64,000 bases of DNA, taken from Streptomyces wuyuanensis (lineage in GTDB: Bacteria > Actinomycetota > Actinomycetes > Streptomycetales > Streptomycetaceae). Shown here piece by piece: positions 8,584 through 16,998 of the stretch. The DNA lies in NCBI RefSeq assembly GCF_900103455.1, contig NZ_FNHI01000024.1:88872-152871 (forward strand). The letters run 5' to 3'. The position numbers were made by a program, and so were the translations under genes. The notes beneath the pieces are model-generated. The model saw only the letters and a list, made by a program, of their open reading frames with translations. It was not told the origin of the DNA and did not search any database. How positions within the stretch are numbered: the stretch's first letter is position 1; the number at the start of each line of letters is the position of its first letter.

Positions 8584-11577
8584 CTACGACCCGTAGAACA
8601 GCCGCTCCACCACCGCCCGCGCCCGCCGGGTCGCACGCCGGTACTCGTCGACCATCTCGCCCACGTGCCCCTGCCCGTACCCCAGGTAGCGGCCCACCGC
8701 GGCCAGCTCCTTCGCCTCGGAGGGGAAGGTGTCGCCCGCCCGGCCCCTGACCAGCATGACGCCGTTGCGGACCCGCGTCGCCAGCACCCAGGCGTCGTCG
8801 AGGATCTCCGCGTCCTCCGGGGACAGGAGCCCCGCGTCCCGGGCGGCGGCGAGGGCCGTACGAGTACGCGTCGTGCGCAGGCCCGGCTCGGACCAGCCGT
8901 GGCGCATCTGCAGCAGCTGGACCGTCCACTCCACGTCGCTCAGACCGCCGCGCCCCAGCTTGGTGTGGAGGGTCGGGTCGGCACCGCGCGGCAGCCGCTC
9001 CGTCTCCATCCGGGCCTTGAGCCGGCGGATCTCCCGGACCTCCTCCTCGCCCAGGCCGTCCTCCGGGTACCGCAGCGGGTCGGCCAGTTCGATGAAGCGG
9101 GCCGCCAGTTCCTCGTCCCCCGCCATCGGCTCGGCGCGCAGCAGCGCCTGGCTCTCCCAGACCAGGGACCAGCGGCGGTAGTAGGCCGCGTAGGAGGCGA
9201 GCGTGCGCACCAGCGGGCCGTTGCGCCCCTCGGGCCGCAGATCGGCGTCGATCAGCAGCGGCGGGTCGGAACTCGGCAGTTGGAGCAGCCGCCGCATCTC
9301 CGCAACGACCGTCGCGGCGGCCTGCGCGGCCCCCTGCTCGTCGCCGCCCTCGCGCGGCTCGTGGACGAACAGCACGTCGGCGTCGGAACCGTACGACAGC
9401 TCGTGTCCGCCGAAGCGGCCCATGCCGATGACCGCGAACCGGGTGGGGAGCTCGTCCCCCCACCGCTCGCGCACCACGGCACGCAGCGCGCCGGCGATCG
9501 TCGCCGCGTTGAGGTCGGTGACGGCGTTGCCCACCCGGTCGACGAGCGTGCCCGGGTCGTGCCCGGCCGGGTTCTCCTCGGTGCCGTACGAGCCGATCAG
9601 GTCCGCCGCCGCGGTACGGAACAGCTCCCGCCGGCGCACCGCGCGGGCCGAGGCGACCGCCGCCTCCGCGTCGTCCGCGCGCCCGACCGCCGCCAGGACC
9701 TCCTGCTCCAGATGGTCACGGCTCCGCGGCCTCAGCCCCTCCGGGTCGCCGAGCAGCGCCACGGCCTCCGGGGCGCGCAGCAGCAGATCGGGGGCGAGCC
9801 GGCCCGCGGAGAGCACCCGCGCGAGGTTCTCGGCGGCCGCGCCCTCGTCCCGCAGCAGGCGCAGGTACCAGGGCGTCTTGCCCAGCGCGTCCGACACCTG
9901 ACGGAAGCCCAGCAGTCCCGCGTCCGGGTCGGCGGAGTCCGCGAACCAGCCGAGCAGCACGGGCAGCAGCGTCCGCTGGATCGCCGCCTTGCGCGAGACT
10001 CCCGACGACAGGGCCTCCAGGTGCCGCAGGGCCGCGGCCGGATCGGCGTAGCCGAGTGCCTCCAGCCGCTGCCGCGCGGCCTGGGTGCTGAGCCGGGTCT
10101 CACCCGGCGCGAGCTGGGCGACCGCGTCCAGCAGGGGACGGTAGAAGAGCTTCTCGTGCAGTCTGCGCACGACGGAGCCGTGCCGCCGCCACTCCTTGTC
10201 GAGCTCGGCCACCGGGTCGGCGCGCAGCCCCAGGGACCGTCCGAGGCGCCGCAGGTCCTCCTCGCCCTCCGGGACGAGGTGCGTGCGGCGCAGCCGGTAC
10301 AGCTGGATCCGGTGCTCCATGGAGCGCAGGAAGCGATAGGCCACGTCGAGTTGCGCCGCGTCCGCCCGGCCCACGTACCCGCCGGCCGCGAGCGCCCTCA
10401 GCGCCTCCAGGGTGGAACCGCTGCGCAGTGCGGGGTCGGTCCTGCCGTGCACCAACTGCAGCAGCTGGACGGCGAATTCGACGTCCCGCAGCCCGCCCGG
10501 ACCCAGCTTCAGCTCGCGGTCTATGTGCGCGGCGGGGATGTTGTCGACGACGCGGCGGCGCATCTTCTGCACGTCGGGCACGAAGTTCTCGCGCTCCGCG
10601 GCCTGCCAGACCAGCGGCGAGACGGCGTCGACGTACTCGGCGCCGAGTTCCGGGTCCCCGGCCACCGGCCGCGCCTTGAGCAGCGCCTGGAACTCCCACG
10701 TCTTCGCCCAGCGCTGGTAGTAGGCGAGATGGCTGGAGAGGGTGCGCACCAGCGGGCCGTTGCGGCCCTCCGGCCGCAGATTGGCGTCCACGGGCCAGAT
10801 GGCGCCTTCGACCGTGGTCTCCGAGCAGATCCGCATGAGGTGCGAGGCGAGGCGGGTCGCGGCCTTGACCGCCGCGGCCTCCTCCACCGACTCGGAGGCC
10901 GGCTCCCCGACGAAGATCACGTCGACGTCGGAGACGTAGTTGAGTTCATGGCCCCCGCACTTGCCCATGGCGATCACCGCGAGCCGGCAGGCGGCCGCGT
11001 CCTCGGGGGCGTCGGTACGGGCGATGGCGAGGGCAGCGCGCAGCGTCGCCGTCGCGAGGTCGGCGAGCTCGGCGGCGGTCTGCGCCACGTCGGTGGTGCC
11101 GCACACGTCGCGGGCGGCGATCGACAGCAGACAGCGGCGGTAGGCGACGCGCAGCGACACAGGGTCGGTCGCCTCGGCGAGTCCCCGCTCGAAGTCCTCG
11201 ACCCCGGGGTGCAGATCGGCCGATTCGTACATCACCAGCGCCTGCCAGTCGTGCGGGTGCCGGGCCAGATGGTCGCCGAGCGCCTCGGACGCGCCGAGCA
11301 CCCCGAGCAGCCGGTCGCGCAGCGGCTTCGCGGAGATCAGCGTGTCGAGCAGCACCTGCCGCTCGTCCGGCTGCTGCGCCTCGACGAGGCGCACCAGCCC
11401 GCGCAGGGCCAGGTCGGGGTCGGCGGCGGCGCCGAGGGCGTCGAGGAGGACGGAGTCGGCACGGACGGGCGCCATCTCGGGCAGGTCCAGGAGCCGCTCG
11501 GCCGCGGCGGGGTGGGTGAAGCCGTGCCGCAGCAGACGGGTGAAGGTACTGCTCCTGCGCCCCGGCACCGATGTCAT
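8584..11577 (-). CDS. glnE: Bifunctional glutamine synthetase adenylyltransferase/removase GlnE
   Basis: Regulator of glutamine synthetase I activity by adenylylation and de-adenylylation of a Tyr. The protein has 997 residues with the expected duplicated nucleotidyltransferase architecture. The first catalytic loop is near residues 200-222 (GGHELNYVSDVDVIF) and the second near residue 716 (GGHELSYGSDADVLF). In E. coli GlnE the N-terminal unit removes AMP and the C-terminal unit adds it. The start is placed at the ATG giving MTSVPGRRSS; a longer reading frame upstream has no support and crosses the divergent promoter region. A glnA-type gene lies 5 kb away. Confidence 0.95.
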   Translation of the reverse strand: MTSVPGRRSSTFTRLLRHGFTHPAAAERLLDLPEMAPVRADSVLLDALGAAADPDLALRGLVRLVEAQQPDERQVLLDTLISAKPLRDRLLGVLGASEALGDHLARHPHDWQALVMYESADLHPGVEDFERGLAEATDPVSLRVAYRRCLLSIAARDVCGTTDVAQTAAELADLATATLRAALAIARTDAPEDAAACRLAVIAMGKCGGHELNYVSDVDVIFVGEPASESVEEAAAVKAATRLASHLMRICSETTVEGAIWPVDANLRPEGRNGPLVRTLSSHLAYYQRWAKTWEFQALLKARPVAGDPELGAEYVDAVSPLVWQAAERENFVPDVQKMRRRVVDNIPAAHIDRELKLGPGGLRDVEFAVQLLQLVHGRTDPALRSGSTLEALRALAAGGYVGRADAAQLDVAYRFLRSMEHRIQLYRLRRTHLVPEGEEDLRRLGRSLGLRADPVAELDKEWRRHGSVVRRLHEKLFYRPLLDAVAQLAPGETRLSTQAARQRLEALGYADPAAALRHLEALSSGVSRKAAIQRTLLPVLLGWFADSADPDAGLLGFRQVSDALGKTPWYLRLLRDEGAAAENLARVLSAGRLAPDLLLRAPEAVALLGDPEGLRPRSRDHLEQEVLAAVGRADDAEAAVASARAVRRRELFRTAAADLIGSYGTEENPAGHDPGTLVDRVGNAVTDLNAATIAGALRAVVRERWGDELPTRFAVIGMGRFGGHELSYGSDADVLFVHEPREGGDEQGAAQAAATVVAEMRRLLQLPSSDPPLLIDADLRPEGRNGPLVRTLASYAAYYRRWSLVWESQALLRAEPMAGDEELAARFIELADPLRYPEDGLGEEEVREIRRLKARMETERLPRGADPTLHTKLGRGGLSDVEWTVQLLQMRHGWSEPGLRTTRTRTALAAARDAGLLSPEDAEILDDAWVLATRVRNGVMLVRGRAGDTFPSEAKELAAVGRYLGYGQGHVGEMVDEYRRATRRARAVVERLFYGS

Positions 11578-11799
11578 CCCGCCGCCTCCGATCAAGGTCC
11601 GGATCCGGCTCCGAGCGTAGTCGCAGGGATACGGGGGCCGCCCCCCGGAGGGCGGCGCGGGCGCTGCGGTGCCGTGATGTTCGCCATGTTCTTCGTGGTT
11701 CGGGCGGGACAACCCGTATTCCTGGAATCTCCGTCTTCCGTGGTGTCCGGGTACCGCGCGTGCCCGGGCGGCACGGACACGTCCGCCGAGGACTGCTCG

Positions 11800-11891
11800 C
11801 GCCCGCCGGTTGCCGGTGCGCCGTCGGGTCCTGTCGCGCCCGCCGGCCACGGTGACCGGCGGGCGCGCGTACGCCCGCCGGTTGCCGGTGC
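11800..11891. repeat. Direct and inverted repeats upstream of LmbE-type gene
   Basis: The 376-bp region between divergent glnE and the deacetylase gene (11578-11953) has no convincing gene. A 20-bp direct repeat beginning CGCCCGCCGG occurs at 11800-11819 and 11872-11891. Between the copies is an inverted repeat with 12-bp arms, CGCGCCCGCCGG-N9-CCGGCGGGCGCG (11835-11867). The layout (repeat, hairpin, repeat) could be regulatory or a small duplication. Confidence 0.55.
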
Positions 11892-11953
11892 CCAGCGGGC
11901 GCGTGCACCCGGGCGTCGCCGGCCCCGACCGATCACGAAAGCACCCGACCGCC

Positions 11954-14395
11954 ATGCCCAGCCGGCCCCGCCGCAGCCGCCGTTCGGCGGCCCCCCGCGC
12001 TCACGCGCCCCGTCGCGTCCCCGCGCCCCTTCGCGCCGTCGCGGCCCGCCTGGGCTTCCCGGCCGGCCCCGGTCCCGCCCTCGGCTCCCACGCGGCGGAC
12101 GCTCCCGGATCCCCTGAGGGTCCCGGCCCGGTGGCGCACCGCGGCCGGCGGGGCCTGGCCGCCGGGCTGGCCGCCGCGGTGCTGCTGGGTGTCGCGGGCA
12201 CCCTGGCGGCCGTGCCCGGCACCTCGGCGGACACCCGGACGAGGACGTTTCCCCCGGCCGGGCCGGCCGTCCAGCCGGTCCGCACGACCGCGGGCGAGCG
12301 GGTGGTCCAGATCGTCGCCCACCCCGACGACGACCTGTTCTTCATGAACCCGGACACCGCCCAGTCCCTGGCCACGGGCCGCAGTCTGACGTCGGTGTAC
12401 CTGACGGCCGGCGAATCCGACGGCGTCAACGCCCGGCGGGACGACCCGGATCCCCCGGCCGCCGACAAGGCCGCGTACGCCGAGGCCCGCCAGAACGGCA
12501 TACGGGCCGCCTACGCCGAGATGGCCACCGGCGACCGGAGCAGCCCCTGGTCGCGTACGGCCGTGCCCACCGCCGGCGGCGGCACGGCCGAGCTGGACAC
12601 CCTCCGTGCCAAGCCCTGGATCAGCCTGGTCTGGGTCCAGCTCCACGAGGCGGGCAGCATCAACGGCGACCGGCCGCACAGCCTCCACGGCCTGTGGGAC
12701 GGCCGGGTGGACGCGCTCTCGTCCCAACTGTCCTCCGGGACGCCCGTACGCGAGGACTTCGCGTACACGAAGCGGCAGGTCGTCGAGACCGTCGCCGGTC
12801 TCCTCCGGCGTTTCCGGCCGACGTTCGTCCGCATCCAGGACCCCACGCCGGGACGCACCCCGAAGGGCACGTACACCGACCACCAGGACCACATGTACGG
12901 CGCACGGTTCGCGCAGGCGGCGCTCGCCCGTTACGCGGCCGTGCCCGGCCACCCCGCCTTCGGAGTCCAGACCTATCTGGGCTACTCCACCGGGGCGCTG
13001 CCGCGCACCCTGACCCCGGCGGACGCCGAGGCGAAACTGCGCACCCTGAAGACGTACGCGTGGACGGACGGCACCGACCACTGCGGCGCACCGGCCGGCT
13101 GCGGCGACCGCAAGGTGGCGGCACGGCCCGCCGGCCACGGCTGGGCGCAGACGGTCCGCCACACCCGCGGCGAGTCCACGACCTGGGCGCAGCCCGGGCC
13201 GGGCGGCAGCGCGTGGGCGTTCTCCGTGCTCGACCAGCGGCTCGCCGTCTGGCACCGCGCGGGGGCCACGGCGGGATGGAGCGGGCCCCGGCTGCTGGAC
13301 GGGGGCGGCATCGACGGCGGGGTGACCTCGGTACGCCTGCCCGACGGCCGGACAGCCGTGCTCGGCACCCGTACGACGCTCGGCGGACGCGCCGCCGACT
13401 ACCGCCGCGACGTGGTGCTCCGTGTGCAGCGCGCCAGCGGGGACTTCGGCCCGTGGGCCTCGCTGGGCACTCCCGAACGCGACGACGCAAGCGGTACGTC
13501 GGCCATCAGCGCGCCGGCAGCGGTCGTGGACCCGTCGGGCCGGCTCACGGTGTTCGTCCGGGACTCCGCCCACCGGCTGACCGGCCGGACCGGGCTTCCG
13601 GGCGGCGGCTGGGGGCCCTGGACACCGCTGGGCGGTTCGGGTCTGCGGGGCGATCCGGTGGCGGCGACGGACGCCTCCGGCCGGCACACCGTGCTCGTCC
13701 CCACCCCGTCGTCGGTGCTCGCCTGGACCCAGGGCGAGCCCGGTGGCCCGCTGTCCGGCCCGCTGCGGACCGGCCTCCCGGCGACGACGCTTGCGCTGAA
13801 CGCGACCGCCGACGCCCGGGGCGACGGCATCCGCCTGTGGTACCGGACGCCGGTCACGGGCGAGGTGCGCGGTGCCCACTTCCGCGGCGCGGGCGCAGGC
13901 GCAGGCGTGCCGGGCACGGGCGACCGCGGCAACGCGGGCGGCACGTCGGCCGGCTCCCGGCAGGCCGGCACCGCGGGTGCGGGCGCGGGCATGGGTACGG
14001 GTATGGGCAAGCGGGTGGGCACCGGCGCCGTCCCGACCACGGTTCCTGCCAAGGCGGCGATGTTCGTCCCCGTCACCTCGTTCGTGCCCTCGACCGGAGT
14101 GGCGGGCTTCGGCCCCGTCGGCCGGAGCGGCGATCTGCTGGCCGTCCGGTCCCGTGCCGGCGTGCTGGCGACGACGCGGACGGAGGCGCGGCCCCGCCCG
14201 GTGCCGGGGACCGACCCCGCGGCCAGGTCCGGCTGGACCGAGGGCGGCTTCCTCCTCGCCGGCGCGCCCGCCGGCCTCCCCGGCGGCATCGCCGCGATCG
14301 GCCTGGACGGCACGCTGCACTGGACGCCGTCGGACCGCACGGGGACGGCCGCGCTTCAGCCGCCACCGGAGGGGCGGGAAGCCCTCCGGCGATGA
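11954..14395 (+). CDS. Secreted PIG-L/LmbE-family deacetylase with beta-propeller-like C-terminus
   Basis: Protein of 813 residues. A basic Pro/Arg-rich N-terminus precedes a membrane or signal segment near residues 65-85 (GLAAGLAAAVLLGVAGTLA), so it is probably exported. The LmbE/PIG-L zinc motif AHPDDD is at residues 122-127, and the third ligand is likely in DHQDHM near residue 310. This family removes N-acetyl groups from sugar conjugates. Residues from about 395 on show repeated W/D-rich blade-like units (GWSGPRLLDGG, GDFGPWASLG, GGWGPWTPLG), typical of PLL/sialidase-like sugar-binding propellers. A Gly/Ala-rich low-complexity loop interrupts it near residues 645-690. The ATG at 11954 is chosen over an upstream extension lacking family resemblance. 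Substrate unknown. Confidence 0.8.
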   Translation: MPSRPRRSRRSAAPRAHAPRRVPAPLRAVAARLGFPAGPGPALGSHAADAPGSPEGPGPVAHRGRRGLAAGLAAAVLLGVAGTLAAVPGTSADTRTRTFPPAGPAVQPVRTTAGERVVQIVAHPDDDLFFMNPDTAQSLATGRSLTSVYLTAGESDGVNARRDDPDPPAADKAAYAEARQNGIRAAYAEMATGDRSSPWSRTAVPTAGGGTAELDTLRAKPWISLVWVQLHEAGSINGDRPHSLHGLWDGRVDALSSQLSSGTPVREDFAYTKRQVVETVAGLLRRFRPTFVRIQDPTPGRTPKGTYTDHQDHMYGARFAQAALARYAAVPGHPAFGVQTYLGYSTGALPRTLTPADAEAKLRTLKTYAWTDGTDHCGAPAGCGDRKVAARPAGHGWAQTVRHTRGESTTWAQPGPGGSAWAFSVLDQRLAVWHRAGATAGWSGPRLLDGGGIDGGVTSVRLPDGRTAVLGTRTTLGGRAADYRRDVVLRVQRASGDFGPWASLGTPERDDASGTSAISAPAAVVDPSGRLTVFVRDSAHRLTGRTGLPGGGWGPWTPLGGSGLRGDPVAATDASGRHTVLVPTPSSVLAWTQGEPGGPLSGPLRTGLPATTLALNATADARGDGIRLWYRTPVTGEVRGAHFRGAGAGAGVPGTGDRGNAGGTSAGSRQAGTAGAGAGMGTGMGKRVGTGAVPTTVPAKAAMFVPVTSFVPSTGVAGFGPVGRSGDLLAVRSRAGVLATTRTEARPRPVPGTDPAARSGWTEGGFLLAGAPAGLPGGIAAIGLDGTLHWTPSDRTGTAALQPPPEGREALRR

Positions 14396-14508
14396 GTTCC
14401 GCCGGCGCGCGGGGTCGACACCTCGAAGGGACGCCGTCCGCGGACCGGCGACCGGGACCGGAAGACGGGACCGGCGCCTGGGACCGGAAGACCGAAGGGA
14501 CACGCACC

Positions 14509-15063
14509 ATGCCGGCAGAAGGAACGGGGCAGACGCTCCGGGAAGCACCCCCGGAACCGCGGACCGATCTGGACCCGCGCTACAGCTCACCGGGCGCCAC
14601 CCCGACGCCCTGGCCGGAGGCGGTGGCCCAGCTGACGGAGTCCGAGATCTTCTGGCTGTCGACCGTGCGCCCCGAGGGCCGGCCGCACGTCACGCCGCTG
14701 CTCGCCGTCTGGCTGGACGGCTCGCTGCACTTCGCCACGGGCGGCGAGGAGCGCAAGGCACGCAATCTGGCAGCCAATCCGCAGGTCGTTCTCACCACGG
14801 GCGTCAACCGCGACGAGAAGGGACGCGACCTGGTCGTCGAAGGTGCGGCCGTCCAGGTGGTGGACGAGGACCGGCTCGCCCGGCTGGCCCGGGCATGGCG
14901 GGAGAAGTACGGTCCGGAGTGGCACTTCGAGGTCCGGAACGAGGCCTTCTGGCACGAGGGCGGGGGTCGCGCCCTGGTCTTCGAGGTGGCGCCGGTCACG
15001 GCCTTCGGCTTCGGCCGGGGTCCCGAGTCGTACAGCCAGACCCGGTGGCGCTTCACCCGCTGA
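14509..15063 (+). CDS. Pyridoxamine-5'-phosphate-oxidase-fold F420/flavin oxidoreductase
   Basis: Protein of 184 residues with a split beta-barrel of the PNPOx/F420-dependent reductase superfamily. Signature stretches are FWLSTVRPEGRPHVTPLLAVW (written here only in part: RPEGRPHVTPL), EERKARNLAANP and VVEGAAVQVV. The family reduces or binds FMN, F420 or haem. F420 use is plausible because an F420:NADP oxidoreductase is encoded at 40438, but the cofactor cannot be fixed from sequence. A GAAGGGA site sits 8 bp before the ATG. An in-frame upstream extension only overlaps the deacetylase gene and is rejected. Confidence 0.82.
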   Translation: MPAEGTGQTLREAPPEPRTDLDPRYSSPGATPTPWPEAVAQLTESEIFWLSTVRPEGRPHVTPLLAVWLDGSLHFATGGEERKARNLAANPQVVLTTGVNRDEKGRDLVVEGAAVQVVDEDRLARLARAWREKYGPEWHFEVRNEAFWHEGGGRALVFEVAPVTAFGFGRGPESYSQTRWRFTR

Positions 15064-15243
15064 GACGCCGGGCCCGGCCCTCGGACGGACGCCGGACGGA
15101 CGGGGTGGCCGGACACCGGGCCGGCGGACGGAACACCGGACGGGCCGGACGGAACACGGCCGAACCGTCGCGGACGAACGACCCGTGGATGAGTCCCCTC
15201 ATCACGGCTGACCGACCCATCTCGGACGAGGAGAGACCACACC

Positions 15244-15678
15244 ATGGAATGGACCCTCGAAGTGGTCGCGATCCCGGTCACCGATGTCGACCGGGCCAAG
15301 AACTTCTACGTGGACCGGTGCGGGTTCACCGCCGATCTCGACATGTCGCCTTTCGAGGGCGCCCGCCTCGTCCAGATCACCCCGCCCGGCTCCCGCTGCT
15401 CGATCGTCCTGGAGTCCGGGATGCCGGAATCCCCGGGGCAGCCCCGGATGACGCCGGGCTCGCTGCAGGGCCTGCAGATCTGCGTCACCGACATCGAGGC
15501 CGCCCGCAAGGAGCTCGTGGACCGCGGTGTGGTGGTCGGTCCGGTGCGGCACGTCGGGCCGTCGGGCTGGGCGGACGGCAAGGGCGCCGAGCCCTGGAAC
15601 TCCTTCGCGTTCTTCCAGGACCCGGACGGCAACGGCTGGATCGTCCAGGAGGCCCCGGCCCCACTGGCGGACCGCTGA
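15244..15678 (+). CDS. VOC/glyoxalase-fold protein, copy 1
   Basis: Vicinal-oxygen-chelate-fold protein of 144 residues. It starts MEWTLEVVAIPVTDVDRAKNFY, so the typical beta-alpha-beta start carrying the first metal ligand region is present, and it ends with FFQDPDGNGWIVQEAP, the conserved DPDGN turn and final Glu. The sequence has two pseudo-repeats as in glyoxalase/bleomycin-resistance proteins. It is the first of three tandem paralogues. A GAGGAGA site lies upstream. Function could be metal-dependent catalysis or small-molecule binding. Confidence 0.85.
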   Translation: MEWTLEVVAIPVTDVDRAKNFYVDRCGFTADLDMSPFEGARLVQITPPGSRCSIVLESGMPESPGQPRMTPGSLQGLQICVTDIEAARKELVDRGVVVGPVRHVGPSGWADGKGAEPWNSFAFFQDPDGNGWIVQEAPAPLADR

Positions 15679-15867
15679 CCGGAAACCGTGCCGCCCCAGG
15701 CCCACCCGTACCGCGCCGGCCAGTCCCGTGCCGCGGCCGGCCGTACCGACGACCACCGCCCGTACCGTGACCACCGCCCTGCCCATGACCGCCGCCCGCA
15801 TCGCCGGCCACGGCCCGCTGCCGCCGGCCCCGTTCCGTGCCGGTGAACACTCTCCAGGAGGTTGCCC

Positions 15868-16332
15868 GTGGAGTTCACGCTGGAAGTCGTCCTCGTACCG
15901 GTCACCGACGTGGACCGGGCCAAGGAGTTCTACCGCGACAAGGTGGGATTCCGCGTCGACCACGACACCCGCATCGACGAGCGTTTCCGCATCGTCCAGC
16001 TGACCCCGCCGGGATCAGGCTGCTCCGTCGTCATCGGCGAGGGCATCCCGCTCCCCGGCGGCAGGACCCTCGAACCCGGCTCGTACCAGGGGCTCCAGCT
16101 GGTCGTCGGTGACATCGAGGCCGCGCACGCCGAGCTCGTGGCCCGCGGCCTGGACGTCACCGAGCCGGAGCAGGTCGCCCCGGGCGACGGCGGCACGTTC
16201 ATGTACTTCTCCGACCCCGACGGCAACGGCTGGGCCGTCCAGGAGTGGACCCGGCGCGCCTCGCAGCCGCTCCACGCGCTCCTGGCGGAACAGGCCCGGG
16301 AGCGCGCGGAGCGCGGCGACGGGACGGATTAG
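15868..16332 (+). CDS. VOC/glyoxalase-fold protein, copy 2
   Basis: VOC-fold protein of 154 residues beginning with GTG (VEFTLEVVLVPVTDVDRAK). The start is set by a perfect AGGAGG at 15856-15861, 6 bp before the GTG; the TTG two codons earlier would sit on the ribosome site. It matches copies 1 and 3 through the DRAKEFY helix, QLTPPGSG strand and the FSDPDGNGWAVQEW ending, and adds a basic/acidic C-terminal tail. It is shorter in the middle than the other two, lacking their SSGWA-type loop. Confidence 0.85.
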   Translation: MEFTLEVVLVPVTDVDRAKEFYRDKVGFRVDHDTRIDERFRIVQLTPPGSGCSVVIGEGIPLPGGRTLEPGSYQGLQLVVGDIEAAHAELVARGLDVTEPEQVAPGDGGTFMYFSDPDGNGWAVQEWTRRASQPLHALLAEQARERAERGDGTD

Positions 16333-16461
16333 GGCGCCGGGACGGCCGGTCGGCGTCCCGGCTGCGGCGACGCCGCGTCGCGGGTGCACTCCCCCCGGGC
16401 GCACACTGATCTGGGGGAGCCACCCCCACGCGGTCCCCACGAGCGACCCGGGGCGGTGCCC

Positions 16462-16902
16462 ATGGAATGGACCCTGGAAGTGATCGTCGTCCCCGTCTCC
16501 GACGTGGAGCGGGCGAAGACCTTCTACGCCGACAAGTGCGGCTTCGCCGTCGACCACGACACCCACATCGCCGACGGCGTCCGCATCCTCCAGCTGACCC
16601 CGCCGGGATCCACCTGCTCGATCGTCATCGGCGAGGGCATGCCCCCGGCACCGGGCCAGACGACGATGACGCCCGGGGTGATCCAGGGCCTCCAACTCTG
16701 CGTCCCCGACATCGAGTCGGCCCACGACGAACTGCTCGCCCGGGGCGTCGAGGTCAGCGCGGTCCAGCACGTCGCCTCCTCGGGCTGGGCCCCGGGCAAG
16801 GGCGAACCGTGGAACTCCTTCATGTTCTTCCGGGACCCCGACGGCAACGGCTGGATCATCCAGGAGGCCCCGGCCCCGCTGTCGAAACGGCACAGCGCCT
16901 GA
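16462..16902 (+). CDS. VOC/glyoxalase-fold protein, copy 3
   Basis: VOC-fold protein of 146 residues (MEWTLEVIVVPVSDVERAK), most like copy 1. They share the sequence around GLQLCVPDIE and a PWNSFMFFRDPDGN ending. The ATG at 16462 is chosen by alignment with its paralogues; the longer upstream frame is not conserved. The gene ends just before a hairpin shared with the convergent glutamine synthetase-like gene. Three copies in 1.7 kb indicate local duplication. Confidence 0.85.
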   Translation: MEWTLEVIVVPVSDVERAKTFYADKCGFAVDHDTHIADGVRILQLTPPGSTCSIVIGEGMPPAPGQTTMTPGVIQGLQLCVPDIESAHDELLARGVEVSAVQHVASSGWAPGKGEPWNSFMFFRDPDGNGWIIQEAPAPLSKRHSA

Positions 16903-16937
16903 CGGACGGACGCAACGCCTGACGGACCGTCGACAGC

Positions 16938-16976
16938 CGAACAGGGCCGGCTGTCGGCGACCGTCGGCCCTGTTCG
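16938..16976. terminator. Bidirectional terminator between VOC copy 3 and glnA2-type gene
   Basis: Inverted repeat with 12-bp arms CGAACAGGGCCG and CGGCCCTGTTCG, separated by 15 bp, lying between the two convergent stop codons (16902 and 16999). Confidence 0.75.
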
Positions 16977-16998
16977 CTGCCCGGGCAGAGGAGCCCGC

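Noticed and set aside
11578..11955. Longer GlnE start
   Set aside because: The extra residues are Arg/Pro-rich, cross the divergent promoter region and are absent from the family.
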